Origin: Sanghuangporus weigelae
Taxonomy: Eukaryota; Basidiomycota; Agaricomycetes; Hymenochaetales; Hymenochaetaceae
DNA length: 64,000 bases
Reading direction: 5' to 3'
Assembly (NCBI GenBank): GCA_033182465.1
Contig: CP137330.1
Span: forward strand, 496,001-560,000
Under the pieces are notes generated by a model, which was not told the DNA's origin, ran no database searches, and saw only the letters and a program-made list of their open reading frames with translations. This document shows positions 21,099 to 36,953 of this stretch, piece after piece (position 1 is the first letter of the stretch; every line of letters begins with the position of its first letter). Both the position numbers and the translations under genes were made by a program.

Positions 21099-24000
21099 AT
21101 GGCCACGGACGCGATGTCTTCAGATCCTTGCTATTCCGTCTGCTTTCTATCCCACCTTTTAGGAAATCCCGAAGCTAATTGCTTTCCTATCTCGCTGACA
21201 AGGAACGCGAAAGTCCGAGACCTGGCATTGAAAATTCGTGACGAACCGGATATCCGATCAGAATTAGAGACGAAGAAACTTTATCTCTTCAAGGTATAGC
21301 TCCTGGTTTATTAAGTGGTCGATAATATTGTCTCATTTATCCTTTTCTGCAGTGCGGAGAGGTGTCTACCGTTTCTGATGACAAAATTTATAATTCTGCT
21401 GTAGAATGGCTTTCCGGACATGCCACCGATGAGCTCTCAAGGATGCAATCAGTATCCCGTTTGGAAAAGTATTTCCCCGATGGACCTGCACCCGAGGAGG
21501 AGTACTTGATAGACGTGATTGCCGTTTCCGATCCAAGTACGTCCTTGTTCATCCGTTCATATTTTGTATTCGCCTAAAGGATCTTTCAGCTTTGCAAGCC
21601 CTTTTTCGGTCTAGTAATCCGGATAACCGGACGTTTACCGTTACCGAACCCACCCCACGAAAACCCAAAGAAGAAACTGAGGGATTAGTGGAGGAATTTT
21701 TGAGTAGATACGACACGAAGCTTAGGCGGTATCTCGCTGGACCACCTTGGAAGGACTTCTGGGAGGCCCCACCGGATGCCAGCAACAACATAGCACAATT
21801 CGTCAAAAGTCTCAAAATTCCTGATATCAGGGGTAATCCCGTACTACTCCTGCATAATCTAGGGAACGGTGTTGTTGATTCTAGCATCGTCGATAAGGTG
21901 TTCACCAGGACATCGAGGTCCGTCATGTTCAATTGATCTTCCTATTCATTTACTTATATCATCGTCTGATATAGTTTTCTGGTGAACACTTCGGGGTCTG
22001 GAAAGACCCGGCTGTTGTTTGAAGGCCTGACAAGACATTGGGGCTTCTATTTCACGACTCTTGCTGATTCCATTAACCACCACCTGGGATCTGAGGACAT
22101 TTCGCAGGCCATCGAAACACATATTCCCGGATCTAGAGGCTTTATTCCGAATCCGTGGACACTGGCTAAGGAGAACCAGCATCGTGCTTTTAACAACAAT
22201 CATTTGATCGCAGAACGTCGCGTCATCGAGATCCTTACAGCCCGGATTTGCTTCTTTAACTATTTCTTGCGGATGGCTCGAGAAGCGGCCCCTGACGGGC
22301 GTCGACAACTATAAGAAGCACTGGCTCTTTCTGCAGTTGTGTTCCGCTCACATTCTTGGAGGAGATGTATTTAAGAAATTGACGGAGACACTGATGGATG
22401 CCAGTGACGAATTTTTGCTGATCGAGAGGCTTGCGGCCCATGCACGCTTGACCGAACTGCAGACAGAATTCTCTCTGGGCAAGGACTTCTTTCTTGTTCT
22501 CGACGAGGCACAGGTAGCGATTGACCGATTGGAAAACAGTTTTTGTTCGCAGCAGAAACAAGCGATCAAGCGTCCCGTCTTAAGACCGATTATCAGGGCG
22601 TGGAAGATGGCCACAACCTTTCCAATAGTGATTTCGGGGACCAGTCTATCGATCAATGTCGTCAACGAAGTTGCATCTGCAGCGGTCATGAAGATCATGC
22701 CGTTCACCTTCGCAACAAGGACTGGTGCTTTTGATGATGAGGATGATCAACGCGAGTACATTTTGCGCTACATGCCCCGTCATTTTGCTAGGACCATCTC
22801 TGGAAAGGCATTTCTAAAACGAGCATGGAATTATGCTCGCGGAAGGTGCGTTGTCGTCTGTCCGTAGACTGATCAACCATTCAAAAGACTCCTTTAGGCA
22901 TCGTTTCACTGCTACGCTGGTGACTCAATTATTGAAATTGTCGTTTCAGTCACCGCATAGGATTCTAAACGCATTTATGGAGGCGTCGTGCGGGTTCGTC
23001 CCTTCCGACGCGCAGCACTTTGTCCATAAGGAGCAGGAAATTGTGAATCTCAAGGGAAACCTTGATCTTTTTGCACCGCTCGATTTCTCTAAGCTTTTTG
23101 ATGGTATGTTCACGCCGTGCATTCTCTTTGATTTGAGCTTATTCGTACTCGACAGGCCCTGTCCGGCTTCTGGATTTCAGCAACGTCCTGTATGCGTGGC
23201 TTCTACTGCGAAAGCCAATTGCATTAACCTCCAAAAGCAAAGACCTCGTAGAACTAGGCTTTGCTCGTTTCATTGACGTCCCAGGGGACAACGTTTACGT
23301 CGACGAGCCTATCGTCCTCTTCGCAGCAGCAAGTCAGTTTGGGAGCCGAGACTTTTCATTGGGCGATTATGTCAAGAGGCCACTGCTGGAAGGACCCGGT
23401 AGAGGCGAGCACTTCGAAGCATCCGTCGCGTATTATCTTGCTTGTGCGTTTGACGAGACGAGCAAGCTTTGCGACATCTTTGACTTCGGCGATGAAGTCC
23501 CAGAATGGGCTACACTACCCGCTGAACTAGTCTCTGTCACCTTGAAGGGCGAAGGAATAGAGGCCAATTGCTTCCACCTCCAAGATCTGATAGGTTCCAT
23601 GACGGCTATCGGAGTCCACCTTGATTCAGTGGAGGAGATGATGAAATGGCTCAAGAACCCATCGTCGTTGCTTTGCTTTCCAAATAAGACAATGGGTTTA
23701 GACATCTTCTTCTTCGTCCGCCTAGATGGGCGTCTTATCCTGCCTATACTCGTGCAATGCAAGTGGTCTACCGCAAATGTTTTAGACAAGATGACCCTGC
23801 AACGCGCAGTGTATAGCCTCGATCTCTCGCGGCTATTCAAACTATGGGTGCGATACCCCATCTCCGTTGATGTGACATTGCTGACTAGAACTTCCTTGGA
23901 TTGCAGATTCCTCCGATTGCTAAAGCCGATGCCGCAAGAAAATGCGCTTTGGATCTGTTCAAGCGTCTAAACGGACCGGATATTCTTAAAAAGCCAGATA

Positions 24001-24245
24001 AATGGCTCCAGGACGGACTTGCATTGATGGTTATTGCGTCATATCCTGCAGTTACTCCAGAGGCTTCTGTAGCACCCTTTTACGCTACATTGGACATGGA
24101 CAGATGTATTCAAGTGGTGGACGAGAAAGACTTCTTGGCGGCGATACCAGACTCGCTTGGGATTGTCAGAAATACGGAGGGAGACGGTGTCGGCACGTTA
24201 CGTAAGAGACGGCGGACATTGTCCGGCGTGTGCACATACTACTAA
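21099..24245 (+). pseudogene. Crinkler-like NTPase-nuclease gene, copy 1, frameshifted
   Basis: The exon order equals that of the intact copy at 26706-29901. Exon 1 (21099-21292) encodes a ubiquitin-like header ending LYLFK; exon 2 (about 21354-21537) ends with an IDVIAVSDP-like element; exon 3 (about 21591-21918) is the linker. The P-loop NTPase follows (NTSGSGKTR, about 21985-22011; Walker B-like FFLVLDEAQ near 22487-22513). A late domain has DIFFFVRLDG and LVQCKWST (about 23701-23770), a restriction-endonuclease-fold pattern with Asp and Gln-x-Lys. At about 22298-22300 two bases are missing relative to the other copy, shifting the frame after MAREAAPDG, so a normal protein stops soon after. 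The C-terminus ends in RKRRR, an NLS-like run, and lacks the Ser/Lys tail of copy 2. Crinkler-type proteins act as secreted or intracellular effectors or in conflict between cells; the role here is inferred. It could still be expressed as a truncated header-NTPase piece. Confidence 0.75.
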
Positions 24246-25066
24246 CCATCCCATCCCCAAAGACAAAGAATCCGAAAAAAAAAGGTATCAACATTGTAGC
24301 ATAGTCAAAACAACCACTTTTAGTTACTAATAACGTAGATGAAGTTATTCCAAGCCCCTTCAGTATACAATATAGTAATATACAATTTACTCCCCTGTTC
24401 ATTCCATTTCCATATCCGTTCTATATCCCCAATCCAATGTACAAGCTGTGTTACATATACTATTATGACAAAAATGAGACGTTGATTTCTTTGTTTTTTT
24501 AGGCGATAGGTCCATCTAGACTAGATCTAAGTATCTTCCCCATGTCCACAGAATCCGAGTCTCTTCCCAACTTGAATTGTGACGTGTATAAAACCAGACA
24601 GATTCATTGGGAGGAAGATCTCGTTCAGAGGAATGCAGTAAATAGGGAATCCCTCGCTCGTATAGAAAGGAATATCATTCATACACTTGCGTATATATAC
24701 ACCTTAGAATTATTGACCATTCTTGAAAGTTGGACTAAACCTTATAGTATAGTTGTAATACTACTTTTACACAGTTACCTTCGGACTTTCTAACTTTTCT
24801 TCCAGCTGCCTAGCAGTACTAGTGAAGATACTGTCGCTGCCTTGATATAATCCTAGCATCATCCTACGATCTCGTCAAGTCGACTCCCAGCCGGGGAATA
24901 CAAACATTTGCTTTCGTTTTTATCTGGTCATTTAGTAGAGGAAACTGCTTTTCACAACTAGTGTAGTATATGAGTAATACTACTGTAGACAGTAAAGACA
25001 AGATTTACGTTTCAAGACCAAGAACAGGCAGATGGAAAGATACACAATGGACAGGTGGGACGACAG
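24246..25066. other. Spacer between the two Crinkler-like genes, no gene seen
   Basis: 3' flank of copy 1. Several short open frames (for example 24542-24793) lack support from motifs or introns. Confidence 0.5.
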
Positions 25067-25074
25067 AGGTGGAC

Positions 25075-25691
25075 TAGGGCTCCGCAGCGTATCGTATATA
25101 GCGTATACGATACGGCGTATACGCTATACGCGCGTATGCGTATCAGCTCAAGCAACTGGATTATACGCCCGTATGCGTATAATGTTTTGGAATTTTGGGC
25201 ATATACAGTGTATACGTGCGTATATATTTTTGGCCTGAAAACAGTAAGAAATCTCGGACTCGAATGAGAAATCTGCCCCTTTGTTTCGAAACGAGACATT
25301 ACTCACCAAAATCTTACCGTTGGGTGTGTGGTCACGGTCTAAGTACGACGTTCAGCGTAATACTTATTAGAGTTGGCTCGCTTATAATGCAAAAATTACG
25401 TAACTTCATACTCCCTTATGTGACAATTCTGACAGAATCTCGTCATTTGTGTACAAATTAGTATTTGTATTAGGTGTCTCAACTTAAGGAACACAGTGAA
25501 AGTATTTTGTAGGCACGAACATGACGTGCAACGCTCAGAATATTACGTTGTTGGAGTGGACCCGTATATGTCGTATACGCCGTATAATATACGCGCGTAT
25601 TCGTATCTCACTCCGAAATCAAATATACGCTCGTATTTTATACGAGCGTATGCGTATATGCCTAAAATTATACGATACGCGCGGAGCCCTA
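25075..25691. mobile_element. hAT-type MITE with perfect 8-bp target duplication
   Basis: The ends are TAGGGCTCCGC and its inverse, flanked by AGGTGGAC on both sides (25067-25074 and 25692-25699). Eight-base duplications and TAG-type ends define hAT elements. The terminal 120-150 bases on each side are packed with CGTATA/TATACG units (about 25089-25225 and 25563-25680), a usual form of hAT transposase binding sites. There is no transposase. It is 617 bp long and sits between the two Crinkler-like genes. Confidence 0.9.
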
Positions 25692-25699
25692 AGGTGGAC

Positions 25700-26705
25700 A
25701 GAGATCCAGTCAGAGAGATAGGAGACAGAGACACAATCAGACCCGCAGAAAAAGCGAAGGACAGAAGAACGGAGGGAAAAGAGAAAGAAGCGGACAGGCG
25801 AGCAGTCCGTACAACATGGGATCGGTGCTCAATCGTGTCTGAGCGGGAACAACTTGAAGTACTCTTGCGCTCGTTTATGTTTTCAACTCAGTGTGCCTCT
25901 TTAATGCGTCGAAAATAGCCCCACTGTATGTGATGCTGATTTCGATTCTATTTCTTCATCTTTGGTCTGCCGGTTCATGTCTATAGGGATGCTGTCTTTG
26001 AAGTCTTTAGAACTTCCGATCATATACCCACCTTTGACATAGCTTCGTACAGCTGCCAGTGTTTAGTGTTATTACCATCTGTTTCCTGATTTAAGTAACG
26101 AGCTTGGACAGCATAGTCGTAAAGTTCTCGCAGAACATTTACGCTGGTGCCTCTATTCCAATGTCCTTAGCCGCATAGTCTCGGGCTTCTGGTGTCCTGC
26201 CTGTATCAAATTTCTTCAATGGAGCTGCTTCTGACACTTATAACGTTCACAGTCATCCCTAGCTAGCCTTCGAATTCATAAGAATGCTTTTGATGACCCA
26301 ATGTCGGCTTTGCGCTCAGTTACACTATAGGACCGTCTTAGGAGCACTAACATGTGTGGATGCTACAGTGCTGCCTTGTGAGATAAGAAGCGAGCTTTTC
26401 CTGCACTTACAACGTGAATCGCATTGCGCTGATTGTAGGAAGGTCAGGTAGCTAGCTGCTACAAGATTCTCTTCATCAGAGTCTTCGAAGACACCTACAA
26501 TATGCAGTCCCACGAGAGGCTATGTATATCTCGCGGCCACACAGGAACGCCATCCAGGCGACTCGACCATTAGCGAGATTGATAACGCAGTACACGAGTG
26601 ACTTCATTACAAGTGATATTTGTTGTATTAATGTATACATCTGACTGAAGACGAATAAGGAAGAGAGAAAAAAGGTAATAAAAGAATAGAAAAATACAAA
26701 TAACG
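25700..26705. other. No gene seen; purine-rich stretch at 25690-25800
   Basis: The left part has repeated AGACAGAGA-like purine DNA. The rest has only short open frames; one at 26325-26513 (-) has an acidic motif (EDSDEEN) but no further support. Confidence 0.45.
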
Positions 26706-29700
26706 CTATCGTCGTTTCTTGCCAGAAGATTGACTCTGCTTCTTGTCAGATGACGTAGATTGCTTTGCTGTAGACCGCTTCTTGCCGTAGCGTCCGGACC
26801 CTCCGGACCCTCCAGACGATGTCCGCAGTCTCTTACGTGACGCGCCCACACCATCACCCCCCATATTTCTGTCAATCCCGAGCGAGTTTGCTATCGCTTC
26901 CAAAATGCCTTCGTTGTCCACCACTTCAGCACATCTGTCCATGTCCAGTGTAGCGTAAAAGGGTGCTACAGAAGCCTCTGGAGTGACTGCAGGATATGAC
27001 GCAATAACCGACAATGCGAGTCCATCCTGGAGCCATTTATCTAGCTTTTTAAGAATATTTGGTCCGTTTAGACGCTTGAACAGATCCAAAGCACATGTTC
27101 TTGCAGCATCGGCTTTAGCATCCGACAATTTCTGCGATCCAAAGAAATCTAGTCAGCAATAACACATCAACGGAGATCTGGTATCGTACTCTTCGTTTGT
27201 AAAGCTGCGAGAGACGTAGGCTTGACACTGCACTTCGCAATTTCATACCGCCCAAAGAGCTTGCAGTGAGCCATTTGCATTGTACGAGTACAGGAAGGAT
27301 AAGACGCCCATCTAGGCGTACGAAAAGGAGGACGTCTGGACCCATTAATTTATCTGGAAAGCAAAGCAAAGACGACGGGTTTTTGAGCCATTTCATCATC
27401 TCCTCCACTGAATCGGCGTGGACTCCTATAGCCGTCGTGGAACCTATCAGATCTTGAAAGTGGAAGCGATTGGCCTCTATTCCTTTGCCCTTCAAGGTGA
27501 CAGAGACTAGTTCAGCGGGTAGTGTAGTCCATTCTGGGACTTCACCTCCGAAATTAAAGATGTCGCAAAGCTTGCTCGTCTCGTCAAACGCACAAGCAAG
27601 GTAATATGCGACAAATGCTTCGAAGTGTTCGCCTCTACCGGGTCCTTCCAGTAGTGGCCTCTTGACATAATCGCCCAATGAAAAGCCTTGGCTTCCAAAC
27701 TGACTTGCTGCTGCGAAGAGGACGATAGGCTCGTCGACGTAAGCGTCTTTCCCCCGGACGTCGATGAAACGAGCAAAACCTAGTTCTACGAGGTCTTTGC
27801 TTTTGGAGGTTAATGCAACTGGCTTTCGCAGTAGAAGCCACGCATACAGTACGTTGCTGAAATCCAGAAGCCGGACAGGGTCTGTAAAGCACGAATAAGC
27901 TTAATTTAAAAAGAAGGCGCGGTGCGAACATACCAGCAAAAAGCTTAGAGAAATCGAGCCGTGCAAAAGGACTAAGCTTTCTCTCGATATTCACGATTTC
28001 CTGCTCCTCATGGACAAAGTGCTGCGCGTCGGAAGGGACGAACCCGCACGACGCCTCCATAAATGCGTTTAGGATCCTGTGAGGTGACTGAAACGAAAAT
28101 TTCAATAATTGAGTCACCAGCGTAGCAGTGAAACGATGCCTAAAGGGGTCTTTTGAATGGTTGATCAGTCTAGGGACAGACGACAACGAACCTTCCACGA
28201 GCATAATTCCATGCTCGTTTAAGAAATGCCTTTCCAGAGATGGTCCTAGCAAAATGACGGGGCATGTAGCGCAAAATGTACTCGCGTTGATCATCCTCAT
28301 CATCAAAAGCACCGGTCCTTGTTGCGAAGGTGAACGGTTCGACCTTCATGACCGCTGAAGTCACAACTTCGTTGACGACATCGATCGACAGACCAGTCCC
28401 TGAAACGACTATTGGAAACTCCGTAGCGAGCTGCCATGACTTGATGATCGGTCTTAGAACTGGACGCTTGACCGCTTCCTTCTGTTCCGAGCAAAAACTC
28501 TCTTCCAACCTATCGAGTGCTACCTGAGCCTCATCAAGAACAAGAAAGAAGTCCTTGCCCAGGGAAAATTCTGCCTGCAGTTCAGTCAAGCGTGCATGGG
28601 CCGCAAGCTCCTCTTTCAGTAAAAATTCGTCACTGGCATCCATCAGTGTCTCCGTCAATTTCTTAAATACATCTTCTCCAAGAATGTGACCGGAACGCAG
28701 CTGCAGAAAGAGCCAGTGCTTCTTATAGTTGTCGACCAATCCGTCAGGGGCCGCTTCTCGAGCCATCCGCAAGAAATAATTAAAGAAGCTAATCCGGGCT
28801 GTAAGGATCTGGATGACGCGACGTTCCGCGATCAAATGATTGTTGTCAAAAGCAATATGCTGGTTTTCGTCAGCCAGTGTCCACGGATTCGGAATAAAGC
28901 CCCGAGATTTGGGAATATGTGTTTTGATGGCCTGCGAAATGTCCTCAGATCCCAGGTGGTGGTTAATGGAATCAGCAAGAGTCGTGAAATAGAAGCCCCA
29001 ATGTCTTGTCAGGCCTTCAAACAACAGCCGGGTCTTTCCGGACCCTGACGTGTTCACCAGATAACTATATCAGACGATGATATAAGTAAATGAATAGGAA
29101 AATCAATTGAACATGACAGACCTCGATGTCCTGGTGAACACCTCATCGACGATGCTAGAATCAACAACACCGTCTCCTAGATTATGCAGGAGTAATACGG
29201 GATTACCCCTGATATCAGGAATTTTGAGACTTTTGACGAATTGTGCTATGTCGTTGCTGGCATCCGGTGGGGCCTCCCAGAAGTCCTTCCATGGTGGTCC
29301 AGCGAGATACTGCCTAAGTTTCGTGTCGTATCTACTCAAAAATTTCTTCACTAATTCTTCAGTTTTTTCTTTAGGTTTTCGTGGAGTGGGTTCGATAACG
29401 GTAAACGTCTGGTTATCAGAAGTGCTAGGCCGGAGGTCCTTCAAAACTAAAGGTTCTTTAGGTAAACCAAGAATACGAATGGTTCATTAATAACGTACTA
29501 GAATCGGTCACCACAACCACATCTATCACATCCTTCTCTCCGGATGGAGGTCCGTTGGGAAAATAGTGCATCAAACTGTGCGCGCCTTGCATCCTTGCCG
29601 TCTTTGTCTTTCGGGGAATCCACTCTACAACAGAGCTGTAAAGATCTTCCGGAGCCGAGAATAGCTCACCGCACTGCAGGAAAAGGAAGGTGAGACAACA

Positions 29701-29901
29701 CTATCGGCTTTCACGCCAAAGAAGAACCTTGACCTTGAGGAGATAAACTGTCCGAGCATCCTTGACCTCCTTGAACCGAGAGTGGGCAGAAATAGCTGCC
29801 TCCAGGTCTTGGACTTCCGCCTCCGTCGACAGACGGAAAGAATAAACAGTAGCCTCCGGATCATTTGGGAAGTATACAATTAAGCGGAAATGCTCAGCCA
29901 T
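26706..29901 (-). CDS. Crinkler-like NTPase-nuclease protein, copy 2, apparently intact
   Basis: Start at 29901 (MAEHFRLIVYFP). Exon 1 (29901-29734) is a ubiquitin-like header ending TVYLLK; exon 2 runs from 29673 to about 29499 (SLMHYFPNGP, then VIDVVVVTDS); exon 3 is about 29446-29131. The NTPase exon (about 29066-28183) has NTSGSGKT (P-loop), FFLVLDEAQ (Walker B) and a conserved FPIVVSGTGLSIDVV strand. After an intron comes a helical exon, then from about 27880 a segment with GRGEHFEAFVAYYLA and DVLLFVRLDG...LVQCKW (about 27345-27270), consistent with a restriction-endonuclease-like fold. The last exon (27120-26706) ends in a Ser/Lys tail with GKKRS and GKKRR, candidate nuclear localisation signals. 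NTPase plus REase-type nuclease behind a ubiquitin-like header is a described Crinkler architecture. No signal peptide is evident. All junctions I could check are GT-AG and no stop interrupts the frame. Confidence 0.8.
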
Positions 29902-30039
29902 TGTACTGGAAGTCTTGCTTGAGTGGAACGCGATGAGCGGGAGATAGAGTTGCTGGTGTTCACTAGTTCGTTTGTTTCGCGACCGACGCGAGCCACGGGA
30001 TCACGTGACCTTCATGTGACATAACTTCAATACATGTAA

Positions 30040-30169
30040 CACACCGGGCAAAAACTCATTCCGTGCCCTTAGAAATTTTGATCGGAACGGGTGAGCTCTC
30101 ATCCGATTGGCTCTCTTTCCATTCTGGGTAACATTTTCACGGTTCGGAAATAAGTTTTTGCCCGGCGTG
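30040..30169. mobile_element. Short MITE, 130 bp, TAA duplication
   Basis: Inverted ends CACACCGGGCAAAAAC and GTTTTTGCCCGGCGTG, flanked by TAA at 30037-30039 and 30170-30172. It lies directly upstream of the Crinkler-like copy 2 start. Its inner sequence resembles the element at 33167-33295 (TTTTGATC, CGATTGGCTC, GGTTCGGAAATA). Confidence 0.7.
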
Positions 30170-30333
30170 TAAGTTATAGTATAGCAGCATCTACTTTGCT
30201 CAAGTCAATCGCAACGGACTCGAGTTTAACCGTGTCTACCAGATAGTGTACATGATGGAATCAGAAGAATGGGGTCGATTTATCTGATGTAGGCATACAA
30301 TTTGAAGTTACCGAAAAAAGGTCCGAGAAATAT

Positions 30334-32310
30334 CTACACTTTGACCCGGCGAACTTCCCATTTCGCCTTGTCTCCGTCCTTGAACAGGACAATGACCTTG
30401 CCAGCCTGCTCTTCCCAATGATCGACTCTGCGAAGATTGGGGCATTTCCAAGCGAGCACTGATGCAACCTCATTGTTTTTCTTTATACGCGAACGGACCG
30501 AAATTGTTGTGGGAGACGTAGGTATACTTGATACTTCATAGAAAAAGGGTATTCCGTGGAATGTGGTAAGATCAGGTAGTTGAGTGAGCAGATTCGCCCA
30601 GTCGACCTGTGAAGTTTAGTTAATTGTGAAAGGAGTATTGGGGATTCAAGAAGCTAGAACTTACGACGCTCGATATAGTTACGGGTCCTTTATGTGCAGA
30701 GGCACTGGTCTTCTTTCCAATATCCAACCAAGTAAGTTTGGGTGCGTAATCGACCAGTCTACGAATATCCTCAAACTCTCCATAACCAATCAAATCTATG
30801 CGCCTGATGTCGGACCTGCGCAGTGCCTCGAGAAACGCAGCATCACGTTGAGGCCCTGTCAGACGTACTCCCTTTATTGTCTCGAGTGGACGGTCCTCGG
30901 ATGGGCATGACATAATCACGCACGCAAATTCCTTGCTGGACTTCAGCTCGCGAAGGCGCGGGAGAGTGCCGGGTGCAAGCATGAGCCCTCTTAGATTCGT
31001 ACGAGGGCCAATATCCAGATGGAGGACTTCAATATTAGGATGCGCGATCAAGAAGGCTGATGCAGCATCAAACCCGTCGAGTGAACATGAAAGATGCGTA
31101 AGATTCAGCGTGCGGAGACTTGGCCATCGGCCACACAAGAAGAAGTTATCGGCACGCGGACTTCCAAATCCTGCCTGTGGCTTATAATCAATATTCAACT
31201 CCTACATACTATCATTTAGCCAACATATCCCATCATTCAGCGGACTGCACACCTGTAAATTTGGACAGTGATGTAGCATCTCCGTAACACGCTCAAGGTC
31301 CGGATTCTTGTTCTGCCCATATCCCTTCTTAAATGACCGTACTGCGACCGACGATAAAGACGGAAGCTTCAAAAATTTTGTGAATATCAATAAAGGTTTG
31401 AAGAGAAACTGCACACTGACCACCAATGCCTGTTTTATGCCGCTAGAGATTGATTCCTCAGAGATGGGACTGAACACCAAATTATCATTCACTTCAATCA
31501 TCTTCAACGACTGGCACTTTAGTAGGGTCGACCAAATTTTGTCAAGAGATATCAATGAGTGGTTGCAGGACCAAACGAACGTCGTCAGTCGCGTCATTTT
31601 GGATAGAGCAGAGGAGAATAGTCGTCCTTGCTTATGATGCAAACCAAGTTCATCATCACTTGATTCCAGCTCCGTATCTGAAGCAAGGATATCTGATGGT
31701 ATTCGAGGAATCTCCGTCGAGCGCTCATCGAGAATCTCGAGGCGTCGCACGTTGGAGGCCAACGCACGGCTATTCACGAAGTGGCTCCATACGACAATGT
31801 TGCTTATCTTGCACCAAATGACGCGATACTCAAAGTGACGCGGAAAGATAACTCCATACATTCGCTTACAAGATAACGCTAGCGAGAGCAGGTCGCGCTT
31901 GCTATCGACATACGACGCGATTTCGTCCAGATTTTCGGTGGGCTGTCGCGTCAGGCCGCGAGGAGACGGCGATGACCCAATGAACTAGCGTGATTATTAT
32001 CAACTGCTGGTCTAATGAACAGAGCGAAGGAGTAACGCACGGGCTCGATAATCGTCAACAAATGCATCGACAATCTATGCTCATTCGCAGTCATCTTTGA
32101 CTGATTAGCTCCAGACCTCGTAGGAAGCGTTGTCAGAAGCTTTCTGAGCGTGTCAACCGCTGCAAAAGGATCCTTCCTGTCATACGACGCGATGTTCGTC
32201 TCGACAAGCCGGAAGGGCTTCTTAGCGCGTCCAGCTATCGATATATGAGACTTCACCGGCGCAGGATGCGCCCTGGAGTCTGCAGCCACCATGGTGGTGG
32301 GAGATGACAA
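30334..32310 (-). CDS. F-box-like / leucine-rich-repeat protein
   Basis: Start at 32310 (MSSPTTMVAADS) or at the inner Met at 32292. The first exon ends at IIEP (32042); after an intron, TENLDEIASYVDSKRDLLSL followed by LALSCKRMY (about 31950-31868) is a degenerate F-box. The rest is a series of LRR-like strands (for example RTLNLTHLSCSL, IEVLHLDIG, IRRIDLIGYGEF, LTWLDIG). A 53-nt intron (about 31254-31202) removes an apparent stop before ELNIDYK. The last exon ends with KWEVRRVKV and TAG at 30334. F-box proteins link substrates to SKP1-CUL1 ubiquitin ligases; agaricomycetes have hundreds with divergent LRR parts. The substrate is unknown. It is divergent from RECQ. Confidence 0.7.
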
Positions 32311-33166
32311 GAGCCTTGTGCTATCTCGCGCCCAGCATGTTGGAATCTATTATTCGGGTGATTGCCGCCGATGTTTACAAAATTGGAAGCGCGTCGCGAC
32401 GCGTCCTAGAATTGAAGCGGAGTTCAAAATGCACAACTATAATATTCAAGTCTTATCATATGCATTAGAATTTGGGATAGTTTCGGCGGCGTCGGCGGTA
32501 CCCACCGGTTCTTACAAGAAAAAAACACGATTGATGATATACTATTACAACTTCTGAATACAAACGATAGAAGTAACAGATGCGCTTGACAGTTTGTCGT
32601 TCATGCATTCACGTTCGTGGGTCAATCAACAGATTCGGTCGATTAATAATAACCCGGTTATCTCAGCAGCGCGATGCAGCTTGTAATCATCAGCTGGCGG
32701 ACTTATCCAGCGCTAATCAGAGTACATCATATAGGGCTTTTAGTATGTTTTACTGATGAAATGGGCTCTCTCGACTAGCTGACGAATGCAAGGCTGCAAG
32801 TGCATACATAATTTGCCTGTATAATGTTCGGAACACCAGTTATTGTCAATAGGAAGACGTTGGAAGAAGAAGGAAAAAATCTTACACGGTGAGGGGAATC
32901 AGGAGAAGACAGAATCACTTGCTCAAATCGCAGAGGCTGCTTGTACATGAAATGTAATAGTATATGTACGTGCATCATGCGTCCACATGAAGACGAAAAA
33001 ACGGACCACGAGGTTGAAATCGAATACGAGGTTCGTAGCACAAGAATAGTAGAACAACGATCATCATCAGGATGGTAGAGCGCCAAATCAATTGCTTCTG
33101 TTGTCGTCAAGGACTATATTGAAGTACTATATAGTGCAGTGATAAGAAGAGAAGGTGATCATGCAC
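32311..33166. other. Intergenic, no gene supported
   Basis: Between the divergent F-box and RecQ genes. A 111-codon open frame (32775-33110, -) has no recognisable motif or introns and I do not call it. Confidence 0.45.
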
Positions 33167-33295
33167 CTGGGGCAAAACCCTATTTCCAAACCTGAAAATT
33201 TTGATCCAGAACTGGAATCCAGCCAATCAGAGGCGAGATTTCCAGTTCTGGATCAAAATTTTCAGGTTCGGAAATAGGGTCTTGCCCTGCCCCAG
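33167..33295. mobile_element. Hairpin MITE related to 30040-30169
   Basis: The arms read CTATTTCCAAACCTGAAAAT...GATCCAGAACTGGAA and its inverse with one mismatch, around a loop of about 22 bases (CCAATCAGAG). The outer ends CTGGGGCA/TGCCCCAG are inverted. A target duplication is not clear. Confidence 0.65.
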
Positions 33296-33309
33296 AATCA
33301 ATTACTTTT

Positions 33310-33336
33310 GTGACAGACGTGATTCACATCTGTCAC
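33310..33336. promoter_or_regulatory. Inverted repeat GTGACAGA...TCTGTCAC upstream of RecQ
   Basis: Two perfect 8-bp arms separated by 11 bp, 88 bp before the RecQ start. Similar TGACA/TGTCAC clusters occur upstream of CFT1 and SEC31. A protein-binding role is an inference. Confidence 0.35.
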
Positions 33337-33423
33337 GCGTGTCCATCACGTGTAAACAGAAACGGAGACGCGTCGCGTCACCTTGGCTATAGACCTCGAC
33401 CACCACCACAGGTCGAACTGCAG

Positions 33424-36953
<3,530 letters not shown>

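Noticed and set aside
24542-24793. 83-codon open frame between the Crinkler-like genes
   Set aside because: No recognisable motif or splice pattern; probably chance.
25000-25700. Alternating TATACG tracts considered as a CRISPR-like or satellite array
   Set aside because: The units are irregular and lie inside terminal inverted repeats with an 8-bp target duplication, so a MITE explains them.
32775-33110. 111-codon open frame on the minus strand
   Set aside because: No homology signal that I can see, and it lies in a divergent promoter region.
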